From Chlorops oryzae (Eukaryota; Arthropoda; Insecta; Diptera; Chloropidae), in NCBI GenBank assembly GCA_020466095.1, contig CM035807.1:84530241-84594240 (forward strand): a stretch of 64,000 bases of DNA, in the 5' to 3' direction. Of this stretch, positions 1 through 10,920 are shown piece by piece. The position numbers and the translations under genes are program-made. Under the pieces are notes generated by a model. It was not told the origin of the DNA. It made no database searches and was given only the letters and a program-made list of their open reading frames with translations. Numbering within the stretch: position 1 is the stretch's first letter; each line of letters begins with the position of its first letter.

Positions 1-229
1 AAAATATCATCGAAAAACTTGCCGCATTATCAAATGAAACGCGCGAGATCGCAATTCATTGGGGCGGGCTTAATTTTTCGAATCATTTCTACTTTAACTA
101 TTTTTGCACGGTGAAAAAATCAAACCGAAAATAAAACAATCAAATCAAATTAAAAAACCAAATCAGTCTAAATTATTTAAAATTGGAAAGAAAAATATCG
201 GAATTTTCCATCAATCTAATTACTAATTA

Positions 230-419
230 CAGTCGACTGTCGTTAATTCGACACTCGAGGGACTCTAAAAATATTTCGAAATATGGAGTGTTTGAATTAA
301 CGAGAGTCGACTGTATAAAGAGATTTTGTAGGGAACTCGTGATCGCTTTGAATTATGAAGAGGTTCGAATTATTGGGAGGTCCAAATTATCGCAGGTTTG
401 AATAAACGAGAGTCGACTG
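230..419. mobile_element. Tc1/pogo-type MITE with TA target site
   Basis: The ends are inverted: left CAGTCGACTGTCGTTAATTC and, read from the right, CAGTCGACTCTCGTTTATTC. TA dinucleotides flank both sides (228-229 and 420-421). A third copy of the end motif, again followed by TA, lies inside at about 294-315, so the element may be two overlapping insertions or a partial internal duplication. CAG termini with TA duplication fit the IS630-Tc1-mariner (pogo/Tigger-like) superfamily. There is no transposase. Confidence 0.75.
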
Positions 420-500
420 TAATATAAACAAATGCATGGGTGGATCGGTAATTCCGATAAAGATGAAAAAAATCAATTTGTTTGGATGAATGTTTCGACG

Positions 501-805
501 CAGAGGCGTAACTATCGGGGGTATTAGGGGTGAGAAACTCCCGGGCCCCACGCACTGTGTCAAACGAAAGATATTTTAAAATATCGAACTAATTTTTCCC
601 CCACATAATTCGAATCAAATTCGAGCATTTATGAACGGGCTTTCGATACATCTAGATTCTAGATGTATTCTTACTCTATTAATACGTTTTTATAATTAAA
701 ATAAACATTATAATATATGTTGGACTTTTTTTTAATTTGCCATGGATAGAGGGGGGCCCCGAAAAAAAATTCTCCCGGGCCCCGCAAGGTGAAGTTACGC
801 CACTG
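501..805. mobile_element. hAT-type MITE with perfect 8-bp TSD
   Basis: The termini are CAGAGGCGTAACT and, reversed from the right, CAGTGGCGTAACT. The flanks are identical 8-bp duplications TTTCGACG (493-500 and 806-813). GC-rich subterminal blocks (CCCGGGCCCC) occur on both sides. The 8-bp duplication and CAG-type ends are the hallmark of the hAT superfamily. At 305 bp with no reading frame it is non-autonomous. Confidence 0.88.
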
Positions 806-1777
806 TTTCGACGTGATCTAGAGCAAGCTTTTTTAATTCTGGACAAAAAAAAATCCAAGAAGGAGCAAATAGGATATCTCATCCATTGAACTAAGGCATC
901 AGCTCAGCTCTTAATTTTATTTGTTTCTAACTTTTTACTCAAAAAATGGAAAATCGAATGCAAGGCTTCAAAGCTGAACTAAGTGTTTCTTGCAAAAAAG
1001 TGACCAGCTGTTACAGGGTCGGGCTGGGGGTCAAAGGGTCCACCGGGAGTTTGAAAAATGGGAATGAAAAAAAAACTAACAGCTAAAAAGCTACCATGGG
1101 CAACTGCCCGACCGATACATTCGCTAGTGTGAAAAAATGGAACCAAATTTTTAAAGCAAATACCTTCAAAGAATTACCACCAACTCAAAATAAGTAAATT
1201 GGCCCTCAAATTCTGTTGTGACCGGAGGCCCCGTTATGATCTAAGGCGGCATTGTGGGCAGGGGTAATCATAGGTAAGTTTTTATTTTTCGTATCACCGT
1301 AATAGCTTAGGTATTTCCCCATGTATTTCTAGTCAAACTGAATCTCAAGCTTTAAGCTTCGTAGAAAAAGGAGAATAAAGTGGACGTCGTCGACAGGACC
1401 TAATACTTAAAAACACATTAAAAATGAATTTTATCTTTGAATTTAACGAATTCCGAAGGCCAAAAATAAGTCTACAAAAAGTTAGCAGGACATCGAATAT
1501 TTCTATTTAATTAGATCACTGGGCTGTTGATAATACAGTACACTCCCGGAAAAGTTAACCGATTTATCCCGAGGTCTGTTAACCTTTCTGATAAAGAAAA
1601 ATGTCTTTAGAATTTTCAATATTTTCCAAATGTAACAAATGGAAGGATATAAAAGCATTATTTTCGAAGCTGTTCCTTTCTTTTTGAAGCCAAATAGCCA
1701 TAACATGTAGCTACAAGCTCATGCATAAAAAACCCTTAATACGCAGTTCGGTATTGGAAATTAGCAGAAAGTTTTCT

Positions 1778-1925
1778 ACAGCCCTATTCTATATATTCCC
1801 AGGGAATTTTGTCCTGCGGATTTGAAAAAACTTCTCTCATTCTAAGCACACTGGGGAGGTAATATGAAGGGAGTACGAATTTCGAACATTTTTAATAAAA
1901 GCTCATCACATTATTTTCTTTATTG
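1778..1925 (+). repeat. Dispersed repeat family R, copy 1
   Basis: This unit begins CAGCCC(G/T)ATTCT and ends around TTTCGAACATTTTTAA. It shares a TCCCAGGGAAT core and a CTGCGGATTTGAAAA block with copies at 42785-42910 (opposite strand) and 55190-55345. All three are about 130-155 bp and diverged. No terminal inversion or target duplication could be fixed, so the class is unknown. Confidence 0.6.
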
Positions 1926-2401
1926 ACGCCAATTTGAGTTTAAACTTTAATTCACAAAAGATCCACCCATTTCCATTTCGCTAACACCGCACCGGCCAAC
2001 AGTGCCTACCGCCTACAAAGTATACGAGACTGTAAGCAATCTGAATATTAATAGCTACAAAGTAGGTACCTATTCAAGATTGTAGGCGAACTGCCTGCCA
2101 ATAGCTTACTTTATGTGGAAGTGGTAGGCGTTCACTCTACAAAAGTATACTGGGATTGTATATGAGGTCGTATGCATTACCGCCTACGGTCTACAAAATT
2201 TGTTGCGATTCATCGCTTCTGTAGGCAGCATTTTAGCCGCTGGGACGGTGTCGATTCTAAAATTAAGTTATATTTCACTTGTGAAATGGTTTGTTGGGTA
2301 ATTGCTTTGATTTTTGTGCGTGTGTGTGTTGAATGTTTACGAAAATTTTGGAAAGCATAAAAAGTAAATCTGGAATTATAAGAGCTCAAAAATTTAATCA
2401 A

Positions 2402-3272
2402 AAACAAGTAAGGGTGTTATAGTCAAGCGACCTGACAATAAAATACCCGACACAAACACATGTTTAAATAATTTTTGAACCACGCCCAAAAACAGGACCA
2501 CTAAGTAAGAATATTCAAGAGGTTTTATAGGCAATTAGGGGCCTCATATACCGACTTTTGCTAAATTTCTTTATGAAACCAGCCCCTTTGCCACGCCCAC
2601 TTTTCCAATTTTTTTGAATTCTAATCGGAAGATTAAATATACGCTCAAATTCTAAGTTTCATTGAATTATTTCGAAAAAGTCAGATTTTGGGTCAGTTTT
2701 TAGAGTTTTGTGACAGACCCTAGTACTAGAGGTACCCTTAATAATAGACCTATAAAAAAAAAATTTGGAAATGATGTTATAGGTTACAAAGGAAGCATAA
2801 TTACCAAATATCGTTCAAGTCCCATTTGCATTTCGGGTGTAGGAGGCAATTTTCGAAAAACGCCCTTCTGCCACGCCCACTTTACAAATTTTTTAAAATC
2901 ATATTACTTGCCTTTAAATATCGAATTTCATCAAAATATCTTGAAAAACTTCGAGTTAAGAGCAGTTTTTGTGATTTTCGTAACAGACCCTAGTACTGGA
3001 GGTACCCCTAAAAATGGTCCGATCGGGTCCATTCTCGAACTTGTTCTTACTCATGTCGCCGTGAGCACGCATACCAAATTTTGTCAAGATAGCTCAACTC
3101 CTTCGATAAGATAACTGTATACAGACAGACGGGCATGTCTAAATCGAATCTCCTGGTGACCCTGATCATTTCTATATATATTTTGTATGGTCTATCTTGA
3201 CTGGTTCTGGGTGTTACACACAACCACACAAACGCAATATACCCTCAACACAGAGTGTGTCGGGTATAAAAA
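2402..3272 (-). mobile_element. DINE-1/helentron-like element, full length (copy 1)
   Basis: This is the reverse-orientation reference copy of the most abundant repeat in the window. On the minus strand it starts TTTTTATACCCGACACAC and ends with GTGTCGGGTATTTTATTG, a short hairpin and CACCCTTACTTGTTT. ATACCCGACAC near one end and its inverse near the other act as subterminal inverted repeats. The interior has CCACGCCCAC motifs, a GTACTGGAGGTACC block and a GACAGACGG-type segment. This layout (subterminal inverted repeats, CACGCCCAC interior, 3' hairpin, no ORF) matches what is described for Drosophila INE-1/DINE-1 elements, which are non-autonomous helentrons. The classification is by structure only. 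Confidence 0.75.
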
Positions 3273-5852
3273 TGGTCAACGGCCAGATGTTGTGTGTCAT
3301 CAGCGCCATGATAAAGAAAAGATTATCACCGTCCTAATTGATTAGAAAAGAAAAATAAAGATTTCAATCGATTTTCCTCGGCCCGGGTTTTTGCGATTTT
3401 ATCGTTATTTCTCGAGTTATCGAATGAGATTTGATTTGATTTGTTTTTAAACAGTCGTATCTTTTACTTACACATATACTTGATTATACATTTTATAAAC
3501 CTAGAAGAACTCTTTACTAAACTACTGAATGCAAACACGTCGGGTTCATGTTTCGCTACCGAAGAACCTTTACCAACCAGTCAGACACAATGAAAAGTTT
3601 TCGAAATAATACCCAGCACTGGGAGCACTTTTTAACGAACGTAACGTTTATTTATACTTTTTTATCGTTTCTTTTTTGTAGAAAACGAAAAAAAAAGTAA
3701 TGTAAGCCAAGCTCGTTTCCGATCGCGGATGGAATTCGTCTTATCGCTTTTGAGTTTTATTTAAATGAAAATAAAAATTGTAACTATATAAGTATATGTA
3801 GATATATTTTAAACGAAATTTATGCGGCCACCAGTTTGTTGGCGGTATTCATTAGCTTTTGGCACTGACTCAGTTTGAGACTCAGGCGTAATGTATCCAA
3901 ATGAAAAATTCGTTTTTGCTTTGTCTGTCTGTAATTGGAGTTGCTTTGTTTATGACAATTCTAGAAACTTCGTGACTTCTGCAACCCTTATTTCCCCGCT
4001 TCCAATGAAAATTTAATTAAAAAAAAAAATTTGACAACTTTTTTAATCGCTGAACTTGTGAGCTCAAGGAGCAGGTCTTTATAGAAGAGTAACGCCAAAA
4101 ATTACGCTTGGCAAAAACTGTTTTGAGTTAAACGAATTGATTACGTTTGTGGCATCACATTTTGTTCCGGGTTTTTATTATTTTATTTGATTTTATTTTA
4201 TTTTATTAATTATTTAATTGAAATGAATTTTTAAGTGATACTTTTCACTCCATTCCCGACGCATGAAATCGCCCAAATGGATTAAATTATTTGAGATCAC
4301 AATTTTCGATTTTATTTATCATAAATAACGACTTGGGAAAGACATAACGTCGTAATAAAAAATTAAAGGGGGCCCCGAATAACGTTGTAAGTGAGAAATT
4401 TCATATTTTTGCAAATTTGCCAGCCCAGTCAGTACTAACAAAGTCATTTCACTTCGTTATGGTTCTAAAATGTGTAGAGAAATGTCCAAGAGTTGACCAA
4501 ATAAAAACACTTTTTTGATCGCTCAAAGGGCCTAAAGAATTATTGACAGTGAAAGTCTGAAAAATATGCTCAAAAATGTGCCGCTTACAACGTTATTCGT
4601 TTTTTTTTTTTTTTTTTTTTTTGCATTACATCAGAAACACATCGAAAATTAATAAACATTATAACCTTTCATTCGCAACAGGGCTCAATGGACTATTGCC
4701 GGCCAACAGCAGATCTTATCTTTTAGCCCATTGCAAACAAATTTCATTTTTTTGGAAGTTAAACTTTCATTCTCGAACTTGCGTGCGTTTTGAGGCGGGT
4801 TAATAGAACCTACCTATGTTTTGTACCCATATAACACAGCAATTGTGGTGAACGCGGTGGGACAATCTAACTCAACAACGTGCCACCACACCTTGTTACC
4901 TAATTACATTTTGTTGTTTATTTGAATCGAATTTCTCAAGTTAGAAATGATTTTCTGTTCTTGTTTTCTGTTCTTTTTTGATTACATTACACCTCGGATT
5001 GCTTTAAATTTTCTAAGCTTTAGTCTTAAAACAAATCGGCCGAACCATTTTTCTAGTTATCTATCTCAGCTGAATAAATTCTTGTGCCTTGTCTTAATAC
5101 GCTATCGTAAAAAACGTGATTTTCATAGCGTTCAAAAGTGAATTTTTCTTTTTTTTTTTTTTGCTTGATAAAGCTCGGAATAAGTAAAGAATAATTGGGG
5201 ATGATTTGAGTTCTTTTATTTTTGCTTCAATTGAGATTAAAAATATTTCTCTTTATTATGGCAAAATAGAGCAGCATGTGCAAGTCGCATGCAAATATTT
5301 TCATTGCTTTCTAAGCCATATGACAGGAATGATTGAAGCATTCAATTTGTGTTCTGAAAGGCCTCAAATAACACATCAGTCCTTTGGTCAGCATAATCTC
5401 ATTTTGCAATTAATAACAAGAACAAAATATCATTATCACGCGTGCCTTAAGAAGGCTGTATGGCAATGGCTATATGCAATAACATTTGACAGACAAGTTA
5501 ACAAAATTGATCATAAAATGTTTCGAAAAAATTCGTCGATTTGGGAGGTTGGAAAAAAAAAGATACAAAATAAGAAAAAATCAAAGCAAATGACGTTTTG
5601 TTGAAACATAATGAACTTTAAATGGCATCAGCTCTGTTGAAAGGGAGCTTAGCGGAACCCAGCTTCATTAAGAAGCCTCTAATTTGGGGAGGAAATGGTT
5701 TGCAAACCGATGGGTCCACTTCTGTGCCGACGAGCCCTCAGGAAGGAAAACCCTTGGTGAACACTCTCGATGGGGCTGGATTGCACACATTCAGTATAAA
5801 CTTTGGCAGAAGAAACACAGTCATGATCAATAAATAATATATACCTAATATA
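3273..5852. other. Intergenic/intronic, no feature recognised
   Basis: AT-rich sequence with homopolymer runs (an 18-base T run near 4605) and short reading frames without recognisable domains. The 132-residue open stretch at 5206-5604 and the 71-residue one at 5622-5837 show no family motif and are not called as genes. Confidence 0.5.
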
Positions 5853-6240
5853 AAGCAAATAAGGGTTTTATGGTACAGTAAGGCACGTCTAACAATTTCT
5901 ATGTTTGGATATTTGTTTGTAAAACAACAATAAAAAAGCCTCATATTCCGACAAAAATCCGATTTCAGGAAAAAATATCTTGAAAATTTTCGGTTTTGAA
6001 GTATTTGTTGTTATTTCTATAGGCCCTTTCAATGGCGGTACCATTGAAAGTAGACGGACCAGGGAAATTTTTTCAGAGGATATTAACGACCATGATAGAA
6101 GCTCCTTTGCCTTACGACGGCAACGGAATTTCGTCAAGTTAGCTCAACTGCTTCGCTGAGAAAACAGTTTATAGACAGACAAAAGGGCAGGGACACGAAC
6201 TGTCATCAGGCTTGTTCTTAGAAAACTGATATAGGTAGAT
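5853..6240 (-). mobile_element. Degraded DINE-like element (copy 2)
   Basis: It opens with AAGCAAATAAGGGTTTTAT, a decayed version of the AACAAGTAAGGGTGTTAT end. It also keeps weak versions of the GGTACC block (near 6037), the AGCTCAACTGCTTCG segment and the ACAGACAGACAAAAGG segment in the expected order. The subterminal repeats are no longer clear. It is an old, heavily mutated member of the family described at 2402-3272. Confidence 0.45.
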
Positions 6241-6488
6241 ATAAGTGGGGGATTTAGGCATTACATAACTTTATATCAAGGCTATCTTCTTGCATTCCTA
6301 TGGAATTTCTAGCATTTCGGACGGTGTTTGAACGCCCCAAAAAAACCCTCTGCGCAAGCTACTGACTGTCATGTTCAAACTACTTCTCCCCCGCGTAGTT
6401 ATGGACTTTATACACATACGCACCAAACCAATGAACCCTCAACACAAAGAGTGCCAAATATATGTATATCTAATATACACTCGTATAA

Positions 6489-7015
6489 AGCCCAAAATCC
6501 AACATTGCGAGAGCCCGATGCGAGACGCACACAATTTTCAATACATTCAATCATATCGTTCAAGCTCCAATGTATCGCACTGCGAGACCTCGTAGCGAGA
6601 AAATTTTGAAAAATTGAATATTTCTCGTTGCGAGGCAATTTGACAGGTTAATGATGTAGCTATTTTTTGAGTACTCGCTATTGGGTACTCGTTTAAACTA
6701 ATAAAACAAAAACTGTTCACTGTTCCGTGAAAAAGAGCTTTTAAAATATTCCGCGAGCTTTGGTTAATTTTGAAAAATTTTTGAAAATTTTGAATTAAAA
6801 TTTTAACTCAAGTGATAACGTATAATTTTTATGAGCAATAGGTACCTACTCGTTAGATTGGTACTCGGTTGCAATATTGCATTACTAGAAGCGAAATTAT
6901 GCTATCATCTGCGTGACGCAAAACTCTCATTGGAGATTGAAATGCGTCACGCAAAACATTTTCGTGACGTCGCGCACTCTCGCATCGGGCTCTCGCAACA
7001 TTGGATTTTGGGCTT
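6489..7015. mobile_element. Foldback element with ~37-bp inverted ends
   Basis: Left end AAGCCCAAAATCCAACATTG and the reverse of the right end AAGCCCAAAATCCAATGTTG continue in parallel through GCGAGAGCCCGATGCGAGA. The 527-bp interior has no credible ORF but carries internal inversions such as GCGTGACGCAAAACTCTC against GAAATGCGTCACGCAAAA. No target duplication is obvious (flanks CGTATA and AATAAC). It is a MITE or foldback element of unknown superfamily. Confidence 0.7.
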
Positions 7016-7697
7016 AATAACGGGAGCATTCTAATATACATAGGTGAGCGAATTTCGATGGTCTGAGCGGCTTTGAGGGAAAATTTAAGACCGTGGGTTA
7101 ATTTAGTTTTTGGATTCGTGTTAAGCTACCCATTCTAAAGGCTGCGCAGTTTTACTGGATGGTATAATACAAAAAAATGGAAAATTAGAAAAATGGCGTT
7201 ACAACACATTCAAAGTACATGTTCCATTTATTTTTTATTTTTCATAAAAACATGGAGTTGGGGGTTCTACTAAATTCGCAGATTTGAAACTTCGAAGTAG
7301 AAATTTAATAGAAAAACAAACCCTGGCAGCTCATTGTATTACAGAAGATTACTCGCACGATTTGAAAATACATATAGAAAGAGATGCTTCACATAACGAT
7401 TATACAATGAACATGGCAACAATAACAAAACGAATAAACAAAAATTCATCAGCAGAAAATATTGCACAAAGTTAGAGGCATATAGAACCTATGGAGAAAT
7501 ACATAGAAAATAGAAGGGGCGTCGGAATGAGCACGGGAACGAATGATGATCAAAATGTTCTGCTGATGCTCTTCAGTGAAGAGCGCCGAATTGAAAACAA
7601 ATAAATTATGGAATTATATTCATTTGATCATGATCTCGAGCCCGAAATATATTATCTCATCTAAATACGGTTTAAAAAGGTCGAACAAGGAAAGATA

Positions 7698-7854
7698 CAG
7701 TGTACTATCTCTTAAACGGACACCTATGGGACCGAATAATATGTCCGCTTAGCAGACGTGTCCGCCCAAGAGGAAACTATTTGAAAAGCAGGGACACTAG
7801 AGCATTCCCAAAAGAGAGAGCTTAAAGGAGAGACCCCAAGGACAGAGTATACTG
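7698..7854. mobile_element. Tc1/pogo-type MITE (CAGTRTACT ends)
   Basis: Ends CAGTGTACT (left) and CAGTATACT (right, reversed) are flanked by TA at 7696-7697 and 7855-7856. The interior has short GGACAC/GTGTCCG pieces. At 157 bp and without coding capacity it is a non-autonomous IS630-Tc1-mariner-type element. Confidence 0.65.
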
Positions 7855-8073
7855 TATACATATGATTTTTTTTTTTAACAGTCCAAAAGCCCACGACCAT
7901 TAAGGCAAACTATTATGGAGGTTCCCAAGAATACCCTCGTACCACAGTTTTTCGGATAAAAAAAAAGTAACATATTTAAAAAAATTAAGACCAGTTTCCC
8001 ATTATCGGCTTCGCAGCGGCCTCATCCTCCTCTAAAAATCGTTTGAAAGCCAAAAATTTTAAAAATCTATTAC

Positions 8074-8116
8074 CTTTATTAAATGGCTTCGGATTTTGTT
8101 GTTTCCGACGCGACAT
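8074..8116 (-). CDS. ush: First coding exon of a FOG-class repressor, probably u-shaped (N-terminus only)
   Basis: On the minus strand ATG at 8116 opens 14 codons, MSRRKQQNPKPFNK, plus one base, followed by a good splice donor (AAAG|GTAATA). MSRRKQ followed by a K/N-P dipeptide is the NuRD-recruiting N-terminal motif of FOG (ZFPM), SALL and BCL11 zinc-finger proteins. It is normally encoded by its own short first exon that ends in a donor, as here. The fly FOG gene u-shaped has an isoform carrying this motif, and in Drosophila ush lies in the same cytological interval (21D-E) as cabut, which is 30 kb away here. The zinc-finger exons would be off the left edge. Just upstream, another ATG in a different frame begins a 15-codon uORF overlapping this start. 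SALL or BCL11 relatives are alternatives. Confidence 0.68.
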
Positions 8117-9326
8117 CGTTTGTCATTGGCGCAAATAGTCAGAAATGCAGTTTAAACTCCAGTTCAACAGCAGCTTTCCAATCTGTCCACATAAAGTCCG
8201 TTAAAATCAAAACTTCAAGCGAGCACAAATAAATTTTTGTAAAATAATTTCTTTTGAACATTCAAAACAACACTTTAGGAATGTTTGGGGGAACAATTTT
8301 TGCTCGATATTACGGTTGTTATGGCACAATTCGAAGCTCTCTTGGCAAAAAGTAAACAAAAATAAAAACATCATAAAAACCGGTAAAACTCACTTTTCTC
8401 CATAATAAAAAGCAAATCATTCATTTTTAAATTGGAAATCATCCTCGTATTTCTTTCATTCAAGAGGGCACATTAATTGACAAAACCGAGATCACAAAAA
8501 TATCGGCAAAAAAAAAAACAACAAAAAATACACTTGAACAATTTCGGCGCACACTTTCGTACCAACTTATTATTTTCGATACGATGCAATCGGCAGCGAG
8601 CACCGATACCAGAACACGTAAATTCACCGTTCGAAAATTGGCTTCGTTCCACTTCAATAGCGCGAATCGAACAACTTGAATTGTTCGCGGCGCTACATTT
8701 CGAAGCCCTTGCTAATTTTCCATACCAAAAAGCTCCCGATTCTCTTTGCTAATTTCTGCCTCGCATAGCACTACGTTTATACGGCAGCTAATCGCAATTA
8801 AAAATTAATCGCAAGTAGTGAAGTCACCGTTTATACGACAATCCAGAAACACGATTAAAATATTTTTTTTGTGCTATCAGACAGAAAGTAAAACAAAGTG
8901 GTAGCACAAATTCGAAAACCTATGATTTTAGTTTTTGTAATTCTCCATTAGTGAAGTGATAAAATGTCCGACTCGGATATATTCGCGAAAAAATGAATAT
9001 CGTACGACATGCTTATAGCAAAATTCATGTTGGTACCTACTAAGTTTATACATACAACATTTGACGTGTCTATACCCCGCATTAGAGCTGTAACAAACCG
9101 ATGTATTCGTTCCTGCGTAACGGTGTATCATTTGATATCGAGTACGTAATGAATGAGTTTTTCGTAGTATGCAACAAAATATTTCATTTTTCAAAATAAA
9201 ATAAATGCGGTATACTTTTGGGGAAATATTAATTCAAAATTATTTGCGGTATACTTTCAGGGGATATGCTTGAATAGAAGTTAGGAGTATCGGGAAAACT
9301 AAATATAAGGCAAGAATCACTAAGTC
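8117..9326. other. Presumed 5' leader/promoter side of the FOG-class exon
   Basis: This lies upstream of the minus-strand exon. Positions 8560-8760 are less AT-rich and non-repetitive (GCGAATCGAACAAC, CGGCGCTACATTTCG), which could reflect a promoter or 5' UTR, but no TATA box or initiator could be assigned. Two near-direct repeats containing GCGGTATACTTT are at about 9207 and 9245. Confidence 0.3.
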
Positions 9327-9409
9327 GCATGCTTGGCCAAGTGGTTAAGCGTGTCGCTTCGCAATCGCGAACGTTTTGCCGTCGCTGGGTTCGAATCCCG
9401 CGGCCGGCT
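9327..9409 (+). pseudogene. tRNA-Ser-like decayed sequence
   Basis: A good A-box (TGGCCAAGTGGTTAAGCG) and a perfect B-box core (GGGTTCGAATCCC) are spaced as in a long-variable-arm tRNA. The D-arm text is very close to tRNA-Ser. The anticodon arm fails: the stem closes only four pairs and position 33 is not T. The acceptor stem has at least two mismatches. It is therefore a tRNA pseudogene or the head of a tRNA-derived SINE rather than a working tRNA. Confidence 0.65.
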
Positions 9410-9418
9410 GATTTATTT

Positions 9419-9450
9419 CAATTGTTATTAATAATTATAATAACAATTGA
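9419..9450. repeat. Perfect 13-bp-arm hairpin between two tRNA-like units
   Basis: TCAATTGTTATTA is followed after six bases by its exact reverse complement TAATAACAATTGA. It starts ten bases after the plus-strand tRNA-like unit and precedes a T-run. It could be a cruciform, the end of a small element, or chance in AT-rich DNA. Confidence 0.6.
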
Positions 9451-9517
9451 AAAAAGATAAACAATTTTTTATTATTCTGAAAAAAATTTGCAGATTAAAA
9501 AAAAAAGATTGGTTGTG

Positions 9518-9600
9518 GAGAGGCGGCGGGGTTTGAACCCACGGCCCACGAAACGACCTTCGATTACTAGTCCACTCGTTAGCTCGCCTATACCGCCCAC
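9518..9600 (-). pseudogene. tRNA-Ser-like decayed sequence, opposite strand
   Basis: On the minus strand it shows an A-box-like TAGGCGAGCTAACGAGTGG, an anticodon-arm segment GGACTAGTAATC close to the GGACTGCTAATC of tRNA-Ser(GCT), a long variable region and the B-box GTGGGTTCAAACCCC. The T-stem pairs, but the anticodon stem and acceptor stem do not. It is a tRNA-Ser-derived relic lying tail to tail with the unit at 9327-9409. Confidence 0.6.
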
Positions 9601-10106
9601 CAAATGCAACTCTGATTCGGCTGCGGGGAAGTGAAATTTACCCCTCTACTCAACAAACCTAGTTGCGGGGAGTGGAAGGCACTCACAAGCTAACGGCGGC
9701 AGAGCAACTTTTCATAGGAATTCATTTGCGGCAGAGATTTTTTCATGGGAACCTTTTAGCGACAGAGCTACTGGCAGAGGAATATATTTGCTTGTGGAGG
9801 AAGATGGCGGCGGGAGCGGAATTGGTACTTCTTTTCAGCTATTAATCAAAACAAGCTGGTGTACAGTATTATTTAGCTATTAATGACGGCGCGTTGCCGT
9901 AGCTTATCCGCTAGGAAGTTAAAAATCGCATGCGAGATAAAAAGTGGTTCTTTGGTAGAAAAAGGTAAAAGAAAATTGAGAAAATACTGTGCCATGTAGG
10001 TGGCTGAAATCCGCTAAATTCAGCGGATATTGTTATTTTATATGGTGTGTGGCTTGGCTAATCGGGTTTGAGTCTTCTCCGTGACCATATGCTTTTTAAA
10101 TTTGAT
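9601..10106. other. Intergenic, nothing assigned
   Basis: Contains near-repeats of GCGGCAGAG/GCGACAGAGCTAC type between 9690 and 9780, which look like decayed short tandem units. No gene or element boundary could be supported. Confidence 0.4.
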
Positions 10107-10920
10107 TTTTATACCCGACACACTCGCTAGAGTATATTGCGTTTGTGTGGTTGTGTGTAACACCCAGAACCAGCCGAGATAGACCATACAAAATATATAT
10201 AGAAATGATCAGCATCACCAGGAGATTCGATTTAGACATGTCGGTCTGTCCGTCTGTATACAGTCTGTCTGTATCGAAGTTGAGCTTCTTGACGTGTAGC
10301 GTGCTCAAGGAGACATGAGTAAGAACAAGTTCGAGAATGGATCCGATCGGACCAATTTTAGGGGTACCTCCAGTACTAGGGTCTGTTACGAAAATCACAA
10401 AAACTGCTCTAAAATCGAAGTTTTTCAACATATTGTAATGAAATTTAATATTTGAACATGATTAAAGGCAAGTAATACGATTTCCAAAAATTGGAAAAGT
10501 GGGCGTGTCAGAAGGGCGTTTTTCAAAAATTGTCCCCTACACCCGAAATTCAAATGGAACTTGAACGAAATTTGTAGCCATAAACATCCTCCCAAAAAAT
10601 TTCTTTGATCAGGTCCATTATTAAGGGTACCTCCAGTACGAGGGTCTGTCACAAAAATCCCAAAACTGCTTCAAATTCGGACTTTTCGAAATATTTCAAC
10701 GAAACTTAGAATTTGAGCCTATATTTAAGCCTCAGATTAGAATATATAAAAATTTTGAAAGGTGGGCGTGGCAAAGGGGAGGTTTTCATAAAGAAATTTA
10801 ACAAAATGGATACCTATGGACTTAAACACCTCTTGATTTAAACAAAATTATTTGAACGTATGTTTCGGTGTCGGGTATTTTATTGTCAGGCTCGCCTGAC
10901 TATAACACCCTTACTTGTTT
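10107..10920 (+). mobile_element. DINE-1/helentron-like element, full length (copy 3)
   Basis: Best preserved plus-strand copy. It starts TTTTTATACCCGACACAC, carries two CCAGTACTAGGGTCTG blocks, GTGGGCGTG motifs and the CGATCGGACCAATTTTAG segment, then the inner subterminal repeat GTGTCGGGTATTTTATT. The perfect hairpin GTCAGGC-TC-GCCTGAC (10885-10900) follows, and the copy ends CCCTTACTTGTTT. It has no ORF of substance. Confidence 0.8.

Larger units (their letters stand above)
1..2401. other. Left-edge intergenic/intronic DNA with MITEs
   Basis: No coding exon could be supported here. The stretch contains a TA-flanked MITE (230-419), a hAT-type MITE (501-805) and one copy of a dispersed repeat (1778-1925). 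Positions 1998-2225 carry several scattered GCCTAC/GTAGGC motifs in both orientations, suggesting another decayed palindromic element without clear ends. If the minus-strand exon at 8074-8116 belongs to u-shaped, this stretch would be part of its first intron. Confidence 0.5.

Noticed and set aside
5206..5837. Two consecutive plus-strand frames (132 and 71 residues)
   Set aside because: No motifs, low-complexity ends and no supporting splice or start context.
8019..8035. Possible second exon (EEDEAAAKPIMGNW) just after the MSRRKQ exon
   Set aside because: It would need a 42-nt intron and ends in a stop soon after; too short for a normal fly intron and without a proper donor.
9327..9600. Functional tRNA genes
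   Set aside because: Anticodon and acceptor stems do not pair; only promoter boxes and T-arm survive.
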